This document shows, piece by piece, positions 18,137-27,222 of a stretch of 64,000 nucleotides of DNA (positions are counted from its first letter, which is position 1; the number at the start of each line of letters is the position of its first letter). The notes beneath the pieces are model-generated. The model was not told the origin of the DNA, searched no databases, and saw nothing but the letters and a program-made list of their open reading frames with translations. The DNA is from Planctomycetota bacterium (GTDB taxonomy: Bacteria > Planctomycetota > Planctomycetia > Pirellulales > Pirellulaceae), in contig JACNKX010000149.1 in NCBI GenBank assembly GCA_014381825.1, forward strand, positions 217,942 to 281,941, in the 5' to 3' direction. The translations under genes were made by a program, and so were the position numbers.

Positions 18137-20299
18137 ATGTGTGACGAACGGTCTGAACAACATCTCGACGCCGAGTTGCGGAATGTTGAAGTTCCCGGGG
18201 AGCTGTTCGCGCGTGCGAAACAAGTGACTCAGCTCACGGACGCCGCGATTGATTCAGCGATTTGTTCGCTCGAGACACCGAACGGTCTTGCAACGCGAGT
18301 AAGGATCGTCGTCGCCGATGCGTCGCTCGACGAGTCAATTCGGCTGGTCGAAGTTCCAGAGGATCTGCTCGCCAGTTTGCGAATCATTCCCGAAGTTCGT
18401 CGCGATTCGACGCTTCGGCGTTTCGTGTTGGCTGCTTCTTTGTTGTTGGCGATGACAGGAAGTTTCTTCGGCGCGCTCGGAGGATTAATGGCGTCGCTTC
18501 GACCTGTGGCCGACGCGGCGACCTCGCTCTACGTCATTGACGTTGGCCCGACGCAGCTTATGGCGATGCCTTCCGATCCCGTTCGCATCTCGTCCGACAA
18601 GATGTCGAGTCCGTTCGAGGGAAGAACGGTTCCGGTGGTTTGGAAAGGTGGCCCGTTGCAGGTCGATCTAGTAAGAATTGATGCAACCATGACGCCAGGT
18701 CCCGCCGGACAGTTGATTCGCGAAGTCGAGCGAGGCTTAGAACTCGGCCGTGATGTCTTGCTGATGCGATGGGATGCGTATGCCTCGCCACAACACGCTT
18801 CGCAGCGACTTCCCGAATTGGAGCAGATTCGGCGCCCGCCCAGGGCGGGCGTTGATCTGCCAATGGTCGCAGGCTACGACCGCTCCTTCTTGCAGCGATC
18901 GTCGACGCATCCGCCAGTGTTTATTGCGGGCCAAGAAGTTTTGAAGTCGATACGCGTGCCGCTTTCGACGTCGGTTGCAAGTGTCCGTCGGACAGAGCAA
19001 TTGCTGAAGCTTGATCGGGTACCCGACGCACAAGAGATTCGCACGGAGGACTTTCTCGCGGTCGTTGACTACGGCTTTGCTCCGCCCAACGGCAACGATG
19101 TCTCTGTTACGATCATGGCGGGGCCGGCGGTGTTCGGTGACCAAGATCACTCGCTCGTACAGGTCGGTGTGAAGGCGGCTCGTCGCCTGGGTGATTCGGC
19201 GACGCATCTGTCGGTGGTTGTTGATGTCTCGCAAAGCATGCGTCAGCAACGACACATCGATGTCGTTCGCGATTCGTTACGAACGATGTTTGAACATCTC
19301 GGACCGGGCGATTCAATTTCGTTAATCGCAGTGAATCACGAAGTCACGCAGCAGCTCGATTTCGCGACTTCCGAACAGCAGGATCTGGTCTCGGACTGGC
19401 TCGCTGCGCTGCGAGCAGGTGGAGGCGATAGATTGGCAGTCGGAGTTCAAGCGGGATTATCATTAGCGCTCGAGTCGCCTTTCGACGATAGTATCGCGAA
19501 AGAATTGGTCGTTGTGACGGATGGTGCGGCAAGATCTTCGCGCGGCGAGCGCGCTCAACTTAGTGAGTTGCTTCGCGTTGCAGCGGAAAGTGGCGTTCAG
19601 GCCACGGTGCTACAGTTGGGGGATGATACGACGGCGGTCGCTCCGAGTGTGGATGGGAGTCCGACTCCCGAAGGCGGCCTTCACTTGGCGACCGTGTCCT
19701 CGGATGAGTTGTCGTGGAAGTTGGTTGAGCTTGTAACGGGCGTTTCGTCGGTTGTGGCCCGTCAGGCACTTGTTCACGTCGAATTCAACCCGAAAGCGGT
19801 ACGCGCCTATCGCTTGATCGGGCATGGACCGTTGGCGACAACTGGCTTGGGGGAAGAGGTCTGGGCGACCGATCTGCGATCAGCTGAAGAGGCAACCTTG
19901 CTGTTTGAGGTCTGGCTTCGCGATAGTCTCGGGGACGAAATCGCTTCGGCGACCATGCATTGGATTGCACCAGAATCTAGCGAGGCGAAGCACAGCGGAG
20001 TCGCGTCGCTCAGCCGATACGGTGTGACCACCAGGCTTTCAGAGGCGCCAGCGTCCCTTCAAGCCGCTGCCATTGCAGCTGAAATTGGCCAACGATTTCG
20101 CGGAACTGGCAGCTTCGAGTTAGGTGGTGAAGCTGGTTTCCGCGAGCGGCGGAAGTCTGCTAGTTGGGCAGGAATCATGGACGCTGCCGCCCATATTGCC
20201 CCGGAGGTTGCTGGGAGAGAGGAATTTCAACGGTTGCTAGAGTTGGCTCGAAAGATGGAAGAACAACGCCGCCATCAACGAGCGTCAACGACACTGTGA
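18137..20299 (+). CDS. Membrane-anchored VWA domain protein with N-terminal repeats, possible anti-sigma factor
   Basis: A 720-residue protein. Residues 1-85, predicted cytoplasmic, hold three imperfect repeats centred on NVEVPGELFARAK, SLETPNGLATRVR and LVEVPEDLLASLR, spaced 28 and 26 residues apart. A transmembrane helix follows at about 98-120 (RRFVLAASLLLAMTGSFFG). The large outside part contains a von Willebrand factor A domain with MIDAS motif DVSQS (363-367) and the phrase FEHLGPGDSISLIAVNHEV. The layout, short cytoplasmic segment, one helix, large sensor, directly after an ECF sigma factor gene, is what a membrane anti-sigma factor looks like, but the N terminus is not a recognised zinc-binding anti-sigma domain. 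Function is inference. Confidence 0.85.
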   Translation: MCDERSEQHLDAELRNVEVPGELFARAKQVTQLTDAAIDSAICSLETPNGLATRVRIVVADASLDESIRLVEVPEDLLASLRIIPEVRRDSTLRRFVLAASLLLAMTGSFFGALGGLMASLRPVADAATSLYVIDVGPTQLMAMPSDPVRISSDKMSSPFEGRTVPVVWKGGPLQVDLVRIDATMTPGPAGQLIREVERGLELGRDVLLMRWDAYASPQHASQRLPELEQIRRPPRAGVDLPMVAGYDRSFLQRSSTHPPVFIAGQEVLKSIRVPLSTSVASVRRTEQLLKLDRVPDAQEIRTEDFLAVVDYGFAPPNGNDVSVTIMAGPAVFGDQDHSLVQVGVKAARRLGDSATHLSVVVDVSQSMRQQRHIDVVRDSLRTMFEHLGPGDSISLIAVNHEVTQQLDFATSEQQDLVSDWLAALRAGGGDRLAVGVQAGLSLALESPFDDSIAKELVVVTDGAARSSRGERAQLSELLRVAAESGVQATVLQLGDDTTAVAPSVDGSPTPEGGLHLATVSSDELSWKLVELVTGVSSVVARQALVHVEFNPKAVRAYRLIGHGPLATTGLGEEVWATDLRSAEEATLLFEVWLRDSLGDEIASATMHWIAPESSEAKHSGVASLSRYGVTTRLSEAPASLQAAAIAAEIGQRFRGTGSFELGGEAGFRERRKSASWAGIMDAAAHIAPEVAGREEFQRLLELARKMEEQRRHQRASTTL

Positions 20300-20390
20300 G
20301 GGAACATGTGGGTGCGAAATCAATCGACGGTGACGAGTGTCCCCGGCTCTCCGAAATCTCATTTAGCTTAACATTACTGCTGGTCGATGG

Positions 20391-20417
20391 TTGATAGTCA
20401 AACGGTTTGACTATATT
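20391..20417 (+). promoter_or_regulatory. Perfect 21-bp palindrome overlapping a possible promoter of the TPR-Tol operon
   Basis: ATAGTCAAAC-G-GTTTGACTAT (20394-20414) is a perfect inverted repeat with 10-bp arms around one central base. It overlaps a TTGATA (20391-20396) / TATATT (20412-20417) pair that could serve as -35 and -10 boxes with a 15-base spacer. It lies 166 bases before the first TPR gene and after the VWA gene. The central base leaves no loop for a hairpin, so a dimeric regulator site is likelier than a terminator. Confidence 0.55.
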
Positions 20418-20580
20418 CTGGAGTGTAACTGCCTTTTGTGTCTGTTGTTGTGTCGAATTGTCCGGAACCATTTCGATGCAATTCGACGGTCGAAGCCGCA
20501 TCTCTTGTGGTGTCGTTCTAGGCTCAGACACAACGCAAACGCTCCTATCTTCACTGCGAGCGATTAAAAGGAATTAATAG

Positions 20581-23500
20581 ATGAAGACGCTGCCTAATTC
20601 GTTGCCGATTCCTCGAAGTTGGTTCGAACTTGTTTTACTGTTGAGCCTACTTGGAGTGGGACTGGCTGGCAGTTCAAGTCGCGAACTCGTCGCTGCAGAG
20701 CCTGCAAGAGAGTTTCTCAACGGTCTGCGCGATCGTGGTTTTCATGACATTGCTTTGGACTATTTGGCGATGATGGAGACAAGTTCGCTTGCTCCTGCTG
20801 AGTTGAAGGAAATCATTCAGTATGAGAAGGCCGTCACGCTTATTCAGGGCTCTCGGGCGCAACGGGATCAGGCTATCCGCGAGAAGTTCCTGGATGATGC
20901 ACAAGTACTTTTGAAACAATTCACGGAGAGCCCTCGGACGGCGCAACACGCCCTTGCCAACTCGGCGCGCAGCCAACTCGGCAACTTGATCGTTGAACGA
21001 GCGCGGATGAAGGTCGAAGCTTCTAAGAAGGGCGATAAGCCGAAGCTGCTCAAGGAAGCGAATGCGCTTTACGAGCAAGGGTACGGCGTCTTCACCGGTA
21101 TGCAAGAAGCTGTTCGTGTACAGCTAGAGCGAATTCCAAAAGTGCTGGATCTGAAGGACAAGCGTCAAGCTTCCATGGCCGAGCGGCGGACGCAGCTTCG
21201 CGCGGACTATTTGCAGACACAGTTGACTGCTGCGGCGATTCGCGAAGAGATGGCTGACACCGTCCCGGAAGGTTCGGAAGAGTTTAAGAGGTTATTGACG
21301 GAAGCCGCAACGCAGTACGACGAAATCTACAAGAAGTATCGTACGCGATTAGCGGGGCTTTACGCGCGAATGTATCAAGGCCGCGCCAATCAGCGAATCG
21401 GTAAGCTCCAAGATGCGCTCGGATACTACGGCGAGTTGCTTGACCAGCCCGATGAACCCGAAGCATTTCGATTGCTGAAAACCAAGACGCTTCGATTGGC
21501 GATGGAGGGATGGTTGCATCCGTCGGAAAAGAAATACGTCGAGGCGATCAAGCGTGGTGCCGACTGGGTGAAGAAGTCTCGCCCGACTGACGATCGCAAC
21601 GTGGATTGGTTGGCGATTCGATTGAGCTTGGCGAAAGCGTACAAAATGCAAGCGGACGCTGCGGATGTTGGCGAAAAACGCATCATCACTCAAGCCACTT
21701 CGGATGCGAAGAAGCAGGCGAATTTCGTTGCCAGTAAAGGCGGTGAGTTTCAGGAGGAAGCAAGGCAGTTAGTCGCGGCGTTGGGTGGGCCTGATCGCAC
21801 GGGCGAGAAGCCGGACCCGCAGACGTTCGACGAAGCAAAAGCTGCTGGCAAGGAGGCGCTCGATTCGATACAGACGGCTTCGTTGGTCGTCTCGCAGGTG
21901 CCTGCCCGTATTGCCAAAGAGAAGGACGAGAAGATCAAGGCCGAACTACAGGCACAGCTCGTCGAGGCAAAAAGCACGCTGGATAACGCTCGTTACGACG
22001 CGATGATGTACTATCAACTCGCTCTGCGGCTAGTGAACGAGGAAACATCGATCGACGATATCAATGTCGTGCGTTACTTCTTGTGTTATCTCTATTATCT
22101 CGAGAAGGATTATTACAGAGCCGCGTTGATGGGCGAGTTTGTTGCCCGACGTTACCCAGATAGTGCAGGGGCACGACAATGTGCAAAGATCGCGATGGCT
22201 TGCTATATCCAGATCTATGGCGAGACCAATCAATCTGCCGGCGCGCTCTTCAAAGAACTCGACCAGGACACAGACGGTTCGATTGCTGGTGAAGAATTAT
22301 CTTCGCTGCCAGATATTGCCCGCGGCGCTGACAAGAATTCCGACGAGAAAGTGACAAGCGTTGAACTCGCAGATCGGCTGGTTGAGTTTGACGTGGCCCA
22401 CATCGTTTCTGTCGCGGAGTACGTCGCCGACAAATGGTCAGACCAACCGGAAGCGGAAGAAGCCTTGAATACTTTAGTGCCGTTCATGATCAATGCAGGG
22501 GAATTGGATCGCGCACAACAGTTCCTCGCGAGGATACCGGAGTCCTCTCCCAAACGTGGCGATTCTGAGCTGAAAACCGGCCAAGCAATCTGGGGTACGT
22601 ATCTTCGTGAAACACAACAACTGCAAAAATGGGAAGCGGATGGAGCTCCCACGGGTGCTGACATCGGAGCAAAGCGAGAAGAGCTGAATAACCTGAAGAT
22701 GAAAGCCGAGGAAATTCTCGCTGCGGGCTATGGGCGGATCCCGGCTGCGGCAAAATCAAGTCGCACGATGGTCACGGCGTTACTTTCTTTAGCGCAGGCT
22801 TATCTCGAATCTCAACAAGCAGCGAAGGCGGTTGAGGTCTTAGAGAACCCAACTTTCGGCCCGCTCGTCTTGGTCAACAAGAACGATTCTGCGGCACAAG
22901 AGTCGGCGGTTATCGAAGAGATCTACAAGACCGCGTTGCGAGCGTACATCTCATCGCTGGGCGGAGCGGACGGAGAAGGCGCCATTGAAAAAGCGAAGGG
23001 CGTGATGGACAAGATGAAGGCGACGCTTGGCGGCACGCCGGAAGGTGAGAAGCGGCTCGTCTCGGTTTACGTTAACTTAGCACGGGATTTGGAGACACAG
23101 CTTGAATCAGCGACACCCGACGTAAAGCGTTCGCTTTCACAGGGATTCGAGACGTTCCTGCTGCAGCTGAACGAAGGGGCATCGGAGTTGAGCGTCTTGA
23201 ATTGGGTCGCCGAGTCGTTCTCGAAGCTCGGAAAAAGTTTGGATAATGGTCAAGCGTTGAATGAGGACGCCAAGAAGTATTACCAAGCGTCGCTTGACGC
23301 GTTTCAGAACATTATTGACAAGGTAGATCTTGCGCCAGCGATGAAGGTTCAGGTTCAGCTTCGAATCGCGAGCGTACAAGGTGAAATGCGAGACTTTGAG
23401 AAAGCGGTCGGAACTTTCGAGGAGATCCTCGCGGCGAACGCGAGCGCATTGAATGTACAGGTGGAGGCTGTCAAGTTGATTGAGCTGTGGGCCAAACAGC

Positions 23501-23856
23501 CTGGACAGGAAGAGAAATACAAAGAGGCGATCGTCGGCGTTCGCAAAGAGGGTAATCCCAAGCCGATAATCTGGGGTTGGGGCGGCATTTCGCAAAAGAC
23601 CGCCGGGAACTCAAAGTTCAAAGAGACATTCTACGAGGCTCGCCTCCACCTCGCTCAATGCCGATACGACCACGCGATGACAAAGGACGGCGCAGCGAAA
23701 GATGAACTCTTGAAGAAAGCGAAGCAGGACGTGAAGATAACGAACCAGCTGTATCCAGAACTTGGTGGTGAACGGATGAAGCCGAACTATGACAGCCTGT
23801 TGAAGAAAATCCAGAGTGCTTTGGGTGAACAGCCGGTTGGACTCCCGGGATTGTGA
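20581..23856 (+). CDS. Large exported TPR-like protein with a paired EF-hand
   Basis: A 1091-residue protein with a signal peptide (FELVLLLSLLGVGLAGSS, about residues 19-36). Most of it is alanine- and lysine-rich helical sequence with tetratricopeptide-like repeats (QRIGKLQDALGYYGELL, YYLEKDYYRAALMGEFVARRYP, MRDFEKAVGTFEEIL). Two calcium-binding EF-hand loops are embedded at 561-572 (DQDTDGSIAGEE) and 584-595 (DKNSDEKVTSVE), with acidic residues at positions 1, 3 or 5, and 12. It begins a five-gene run with another TPR protein and TolQ/TolR proteins, so it may be a periplasmic partner of that motor complex. AAAAGGA precedes the ATG. No enzyme domain is visible. Confidence 0.85.
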   Translation: MKTLPNSLPIPRSWFELVLLLSLLGVGLAGSSSRELVAAEPAREFLNGLRDRGFHDIALDYLAMMETSSLAPAELKEIIQYEKAVTLIQGSRAQRDQAIREKFLDDAQVLLKQFTESPRTAQHALANSARSQLGNLIVERARMKVEASKKGDKPKLLKEANALYEQGYGVFTGMQEAVRVQLERIPKVLDLKDKRQASMAERRTQLRADYLQTQLTAAAIREEMADTVPEGSEEFKRLLTEAATQYDEIYKKYRTRLAGLYARMYQGRANQRIGKLQDALGYYGELLDQPDEPEAFRLLKTKTLRLAMEGWLHPSEKKYVEAIKRGADWVKKSRPTDDRNVDWLAIRLSLAKAYKMQADAADVGEKRIITQATSDAKKQANFVASKGGEFQEEARQLVAALGGPDRTGEKPDPQTFDEAKAAGKEALDSIQTASLVVSQVPARIAKEKDEKIKAELQAQLVEAKSTLDNARYDAMMYYQLALRLVNEETSIDDINVVRYFLCYLYYLEKDYYRAALMGEFVARRYPDSAGARQCAKIAMACYIQIYGETNQSAGALFKELDQDTDGSIAGEELSSLPDIARGADKNSDEKVTSVELADRLVEFDVAHIVSVAEYVADKWSDQPEAEEALNTLVPFMINAGELDRAQQFLARIPESSPKRGDSELKTGQAIWGTYLRETQQLQKWEADGAPTGADIGAKREELNNLKMKAEEILAAGYGRIPAAAKSSRTMVTALLSLAQAYLESQQAAKAVEVLENPTFGPLVLVNKNDSAAQESAVIEEIYKTALRAYISSLGGADGEGAIEKAKGVMDKMKATLGGTPEGEKRLVSVYVNLARDLETQLESATPDVKRSLSQGFETFLLQLNEGASELSVLNWVAESFSKLGKSLDNGQALNEDAKKYYQASLDAFQNIIDKVDLAPAMKVQVQLRIASVQGEMRDFEKAVGTFEEILAANASALNVQVEAVKLIELWAKQPGQEEKYKEAIVGVRKEGNPKPIIWGWGGISQKTAGNSKFKETFYEARLHLAQCRYDHAMTKDGAAKDELLKKAKQDVKITNQLYPELGGERMKPNYDSLLKKIQSALGEQPVGLPGL

Positions 23857-23911
23857 CCCTTTATGGCCGACTGATAAGACATTGAGAATAAATAACTCGA
23901 AGGAGTTGCTG

Positions 23912-24961
23912 ATGAGAACCGGTAAGTGGTTATCCATATGCTGTTTAGTCGTGGCGGCGGGTGTTGCTGACGAAGCTGCCGCGCAGTTCGATCAAGTCTA
24001 CGGATTGCGTGGTTCGCCAACGAACGGGATCATTGCCGCCGCGACGTCCCCTGCCGAGGTCTTGATCGAAGTGCAAGGATCACAGCGATCGATTGCTGTC
24101 AACGAGATCCGTCGTATCACCCTGGCTGACGATCCACCAGAGTTGAGGCGCGGTCGAGACAACATCCTCAGCGGGCAGCTCGAGTCGGGTTATGACGATT
24201 TAAAAAAAGTCAACGTCGCTGACATTAAGCGAGCCCTTACCAAAGCTGATTTGCAGTACTATCTCGCGTATTGCCAAGGCAAGCTCGCTCTGACCGGTGG
24301 CGGAGACAAGTCGGCTGCGGCGAGGGCGATGATTACGTTTATTCGCGCGAACGAAAATAGTCACCATTATTTCGCCGCCGCAGAGTTGTTGGGCGATTTG
24401 GCGGTCTCGCTCGAAAGCTACGACGGAGCAGCCACGTGGTATGGCAAGATTGCTGAACAAGCTCCCTGGCCTGACTACAAAATGCGAGGATCGGTTCTTA
24501 AAGCACGCGCTCTGGTGCGAAAGGGCGACTTTCCTGCAGCACTGAGCGAATTCGAAGCCGTGATCGGCTCTCGAGTCGACACGCCTGCGGCGATGCAGGA
24601 AAAGTTAATGGCCCAAGCGGGCAAAGCGAGCTGTCTGGCCGGGACCGGATCGCCAGCGGAAGGGATTACGATCGCTGAGGAGATCATTTCAAAGAACAGT
24701 CCTGAAAACAACGCAGAGCTATTCGGACGGACCTACAACGCACTCGGAGCTTGCTATTTGAAGTCTGGGAAGCCGAAAGACGCTTTGATGGCCTATCTGC
24801 ACGTGGACGTTCTTTTTTACGCGAACTCGGAAGTCCACGCTGAAGCCTTGTATAACCTGAGCAAGCTCTGGTTGTCCCTCAAGAAGCAGGATCGGGCTGA
24901 CAGCGCGCGGAATTTGCTAACCGACCGATATGCGGGGAGCGTCTGGGCGAAAACTCAATAG
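23912..24961 (+). CDS. Exported TPR repeat protein
   Basis: A 349-residue protein starting MRTGKWLSICCLVVAAGVAD, a signal peptide. AAGGAG at 23900-23905, 6 bases before the ATG at 23912, decides the start over an in-frame upstream codon. The segment after the signal (NGIIAAATSPAEVLIEVQGS...NEIRRITLADDPPEL) recurs in planctomycete envelope proteins; the rest consists of TPR-like helical pairs (YDGAATWYGKIAEQAP, GDFPAALSEFEAVIGSR, KPKDALMAYLHVDVLFY). It lies between the 1091-residue TPR protein and the TolQ-like gene, and probably works as a periplasmic scaffold for that system (inference). Confidence 0.87.
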   Translation: MRTGKWLSICCLVVAAGVADEAAAQFDQVYGLRGSPTNGIIAAATSPAEVLIEVQGSQRSIAVNEIRRITLADDPPELRRGRDNILSGQLESGYDDLKKVNVADIKRALTKADLQYYLAYCQGKLALTGGGDKSAAARAMITFIRANENSHHYFAAAELLGDLAVSLESYDGAATWYGKIAEQAPWPDYKMRGSVLKARALVRKGDFPAALSEFEAVIGSRVDTPAAMQEKLMAQAGKASCLAGTGSPAEGITIAEEIISKNSPENNAELFGRTYNALGACYLKSGKPKDALMAYLHVDVLFYANSEVHAEALYNLSKLWLSLKKQDRADSARNLLTDRYAGSVWAKTQ

Positions 24962-25023
24962 CGGGCCGGTCATTTACTGCCCTGTCTGCGTGTGATTAGA
25001 ATGCGACTGAATTAAAATATTTA

Positions 25024-25042
25024 CTTGCCGACGATCGGCGAG
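25024..25042 (+). other. Stem-loop in the TPR-tolQ intergenic gap
   Basis: CTTGCCGA-CGA-TCGGCGAG forms an 8-bp stem including one G-T pair, in the 131-base gap between the second TPR gene and the TolQ-like gene. AT-rich sequence (ATTAAAATATTTA) precedes it at 25011-25023. It could be an attenuating or mRNA-stabilising hairpin, or part of a second promoter; no U-tract follows. Confidence 0.3.
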
Positions 25043-25092
25043 ACCACCTTACGAAAACAGTTTTTACAGAGACTTGGATCTTGGAGGCGAAA

Positions 25093-25890
25093 ATGCGTCA
25101 GCGTGCTTTGCTATTTGGAACGCTTGTGGCTGTGATCGGCCTGCTCTTTCTCGATGGGGCATTTCAGGCAGCTAATATTTTCAGCCAAACCGCGGTGGCT
25201 CAAGACGAGGGCGGTGGCGGAGCCGCAGCACCTGCTGCCGCGGAAGAGCCTGCGGAAGATATGAATGCCCTGGAGTGGCTATATAATTCGCTCGGCATCG
25301 GCTACTCGTTACTTTTTCTCGGCCTCTCGTTCACGCTCGTTGCGTTTTTCGTGATGAACATGCTGTCGGCTCGACGAGAGAATGTCTGTCCTGTCAGCCT
25401 GGTCGAAGGATTCGAAGCTCATTTGAATGAGAAGCAATATCAGGAAGCGTACGAATTGGCGAAGTCTGACGAATCGTTCCTGGGCCAAGTCCTCTCGGCG
25501 GGGCTGGCAAAGCTGTCTGCCGGGTACGCACAAGCGATCGAAGCCATGCAGGAAGTTGGTGAAGAAGAAAACATGAAACTGGAACATCGGCTGAGCTATA
25601 TGGCGTTGATCGGAACGCTCAGCCCGATGGTCGGACTGTTCGGAACGGTTCACGGAATGATCGCCGCCTTCATGACCATCGCAACCGCTGGTGCAACGCC
25701 CAAGGCATCTGAGCTGGCGGAGGGCATTTCGACGGCGTTGCTCACGACACTGCTCGGTTTGGCGATCGCCATTCCCGCCTTGGCTGCTTTCAACATCCTC
25801 AAGAACCGTATCGCACGGCTGGTGTTGGAAGTCGGCATCTTGAGCGAAGGATTGATGAGCCGTTTCGAGAAGCCTGAACAACAAGAGTAA
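25093..25890 (+). CDS. MotA/TolQ/ExbB family proton channel protein
   Basis: A 265-residue inner-membrane protein with an N-terminal hydrophobic segment, an Ala/Glu-rich linker, and three further helices. The third-to-fourth helix block reads LSYMALIGTLSPMVGLFGTVHGMIAAF ... ELAEGISTALLTTLLGLAIAIPALAAFNIL, the conserved MotA/TolQ/ExbB core with its proline-glycine-rich pore helix. GGAG lies 6 bases before the ATG at 25093, so this start is preferred to the TTG at 25081. With the two following TolR/ExbD genes it should form a proton-driven stator complex in the inner membrane. No TolA, TolB, Pal or TonB gene follows; the TPR proteins upstream may be its partners. Confidence 0.93.
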   Translation: MRQRALLFGTLVAVIGLLFLDGAFQAANIFSQTAVAQDEGGGGAAAPAAAEEPAEDMNALEWLYNSLGIGYSLLFLGLSFTLVAFFVMNMLSARRENVCPVSLVEGFEAHLNEKQYQEAYELAKSDESFLGQVLSAGLAKLSAGYAQAIEAMQEVGEEENMKLEHRLSYMALIGTLSPMVGLFGTVHGMIAAFMTIATAGATPKASELAEGISTALLTTLLGLAIAIPALAAFNILKNRIARLVLEVGILSEGLMSRFEKPEQQE

Positions 25891-25933
25891 CCCCGAACGA
25901 GAGTAACCCAATCTGCCGACTTCGAGGTTCATC

Positions 25934-26380
25934 ATGCGAGTAGCAAAGAAAACATCGGAGGGGATTCTCGAAGGAGATCTTACTCCAATGATTGACATGA
26001 CGTTTCAGTTGATTGCGTTCTTTATGGTGTTGATCAACTTTTCGCAGGCCGAGCAGAACGAGGAGATTCAGCTGCCTGACAGCCAACTCGCCAAGCCGCC
26101 AGACGGTCCACTCGAGTTTCCGATTACGATCCACCTGACAACCGAAGGCATGGCGATCATCGGCGCTCAAAAAGTGCCGATCGCTGCTCTCAGTCCTTTC
26201 TTGGTCAAGGAGAAGCAAGTGCTTGCCAGCCAAGGCAAGGGCGCCAATGAAGCAACGATCATTATCCGAGCACACAGAGACGCTCAGACAGGTCACGTTC
26301 AAGAACTGATACAGAAGTGTCAGGAGAACGACTTCGAGAAGTTTGCGCTGCGGGCCAAGGAAGATGTAGGAAACAACTAG
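25934..26380 (+). CDS. ExbD/TolR family protein, first copy
   Basis: A 148-residue protein with one N-terminal transmembrane helix inside LTPMIDMTFQLIAFFMVLINF, which includes the conserved aspartate of ExbD/TolR that carries protons through the stator. The rest is a periplasmic alpha/beta domain (IQLPDSQLAKPPD..., ATIIIRAHRDAQTGHVQELIQKC). It lies 43 bases after the TolQ-like gene and 82 bases before the second ExbD/TolR copy. Confidence 0.93.
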   Translation: MRVAKKTSEGILEGDLTPMIDMTFQLIAFFMVLINFSQAEQNEEIQLPDSQLAKPPDGPLEFPITIHLTTEGMAIIGAQKVPIAALSPFLVKEKQVLASQGKGANEATIIIRAHRDAQTGHVQELIQKCQENDFEKFALRAKEDVGNN

Positions 26381-26462
26381 AGAGGGATAGAATCGTTTAC
26401 GAAATGATGTTTGTTCGCGGGGCGAATGACGACGATACTGCAATACTGGATTCGATAAGACT

Positions 26463-26963
26463 ATGAAAGTACGACACAACAAGGGTGGTGGCGACGAAAA
26501 GGTCGAGCTGCAAATGACGCCGATGATTGACATCGTGTTTCAGCTGCTTGTCTTCTTCATTATGACTTTCAAAATCGTTTCGCAAGAAGGCGACTTCAAC
26601 ATCAAAATGCCTTTGGCGGCACCGGCTGCCGGTGCGCCTGACGACTTGCAGCTACCTCCGATGAAAGTTCGATTGCGAGCTGACGCTGATGGCATGTTGG
26701 CGGGAATGTCACTCAATGACACGGGCGTCCCAACGATGAAAGATCTCAGGATACGGATCATTGGTTTTGTCGGAGACGACCGTGGCCCTGGTAGCATTCA
26801 AGAAACTGCTGAGGTCGAATTGGATTGCGACTATGGGTTGCGCTATGAACATGTGATCCAAGCCATCACGGCTGTCTCCGGCGACATTGATGGCGCTGGC
26901 AACGTCGTGAAGCTGGTTGAAAAGATCAAGTTCGCGCCCCCGCGTCAGCCGGCTGGCGGATAG
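26463..26963 (+). CDS. ExbD/TolR family protein, second copy
   Basis: A 166-residue protein, paralogous to the preceding gene: LQMTPMIDIVFQLLVFFIMTFKIV carries the transmembrane helix and conserved aspartate. The periplasmic part begins FNIKMPLAAPAAG and ends in KFAPPRQPAGG. Two different TolR-like subunits after one TolQ is a frequent planctomycete arrangement and may give a heteromeric plug. It is the last gene of the run; 259 bases without a gene follow before the DUF1549/DUF1553 protein. Confidence 0.92.
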   Translation: MKVRHNKGGGDEKVELQMTPMIDIVFQLLVFFIMTFKIVSQEGDFNIKMPLAAPAAGAPDDLQLPPMKVRLRADADGMLAGMSLNDTGVPTMKDLRIRIIGFVGDDRGPGSIQETAEVELDCDYGLRYEHVIQAITAVSGDIDGAGNVVKLVEKIKFAPPRQPAGG

Positions 26964-27222
26964 CCAACCATCGTTGTCGTCATGTGCGGCGATTGGGCTC
27001 AGGCTATCGAATCTGATTCAGTGGCGCTTGCTCGTCGGGGACAAACGAGAACTCTATCTTTTGCGTCGTCCGCTGATTCCAGTTGGCTAGGTTGGTCTCC
27101 ATAGCCATACTCTCGCTGCGAACGCTGTGGGCACTCCTGCGTATTTGAATTTTAAGACATCGTGCGGGTATGATACTTGTTTCGCTTCCTGCTTTTTCGC
27201 TTACTTCGCTTTATCCCGCCTT

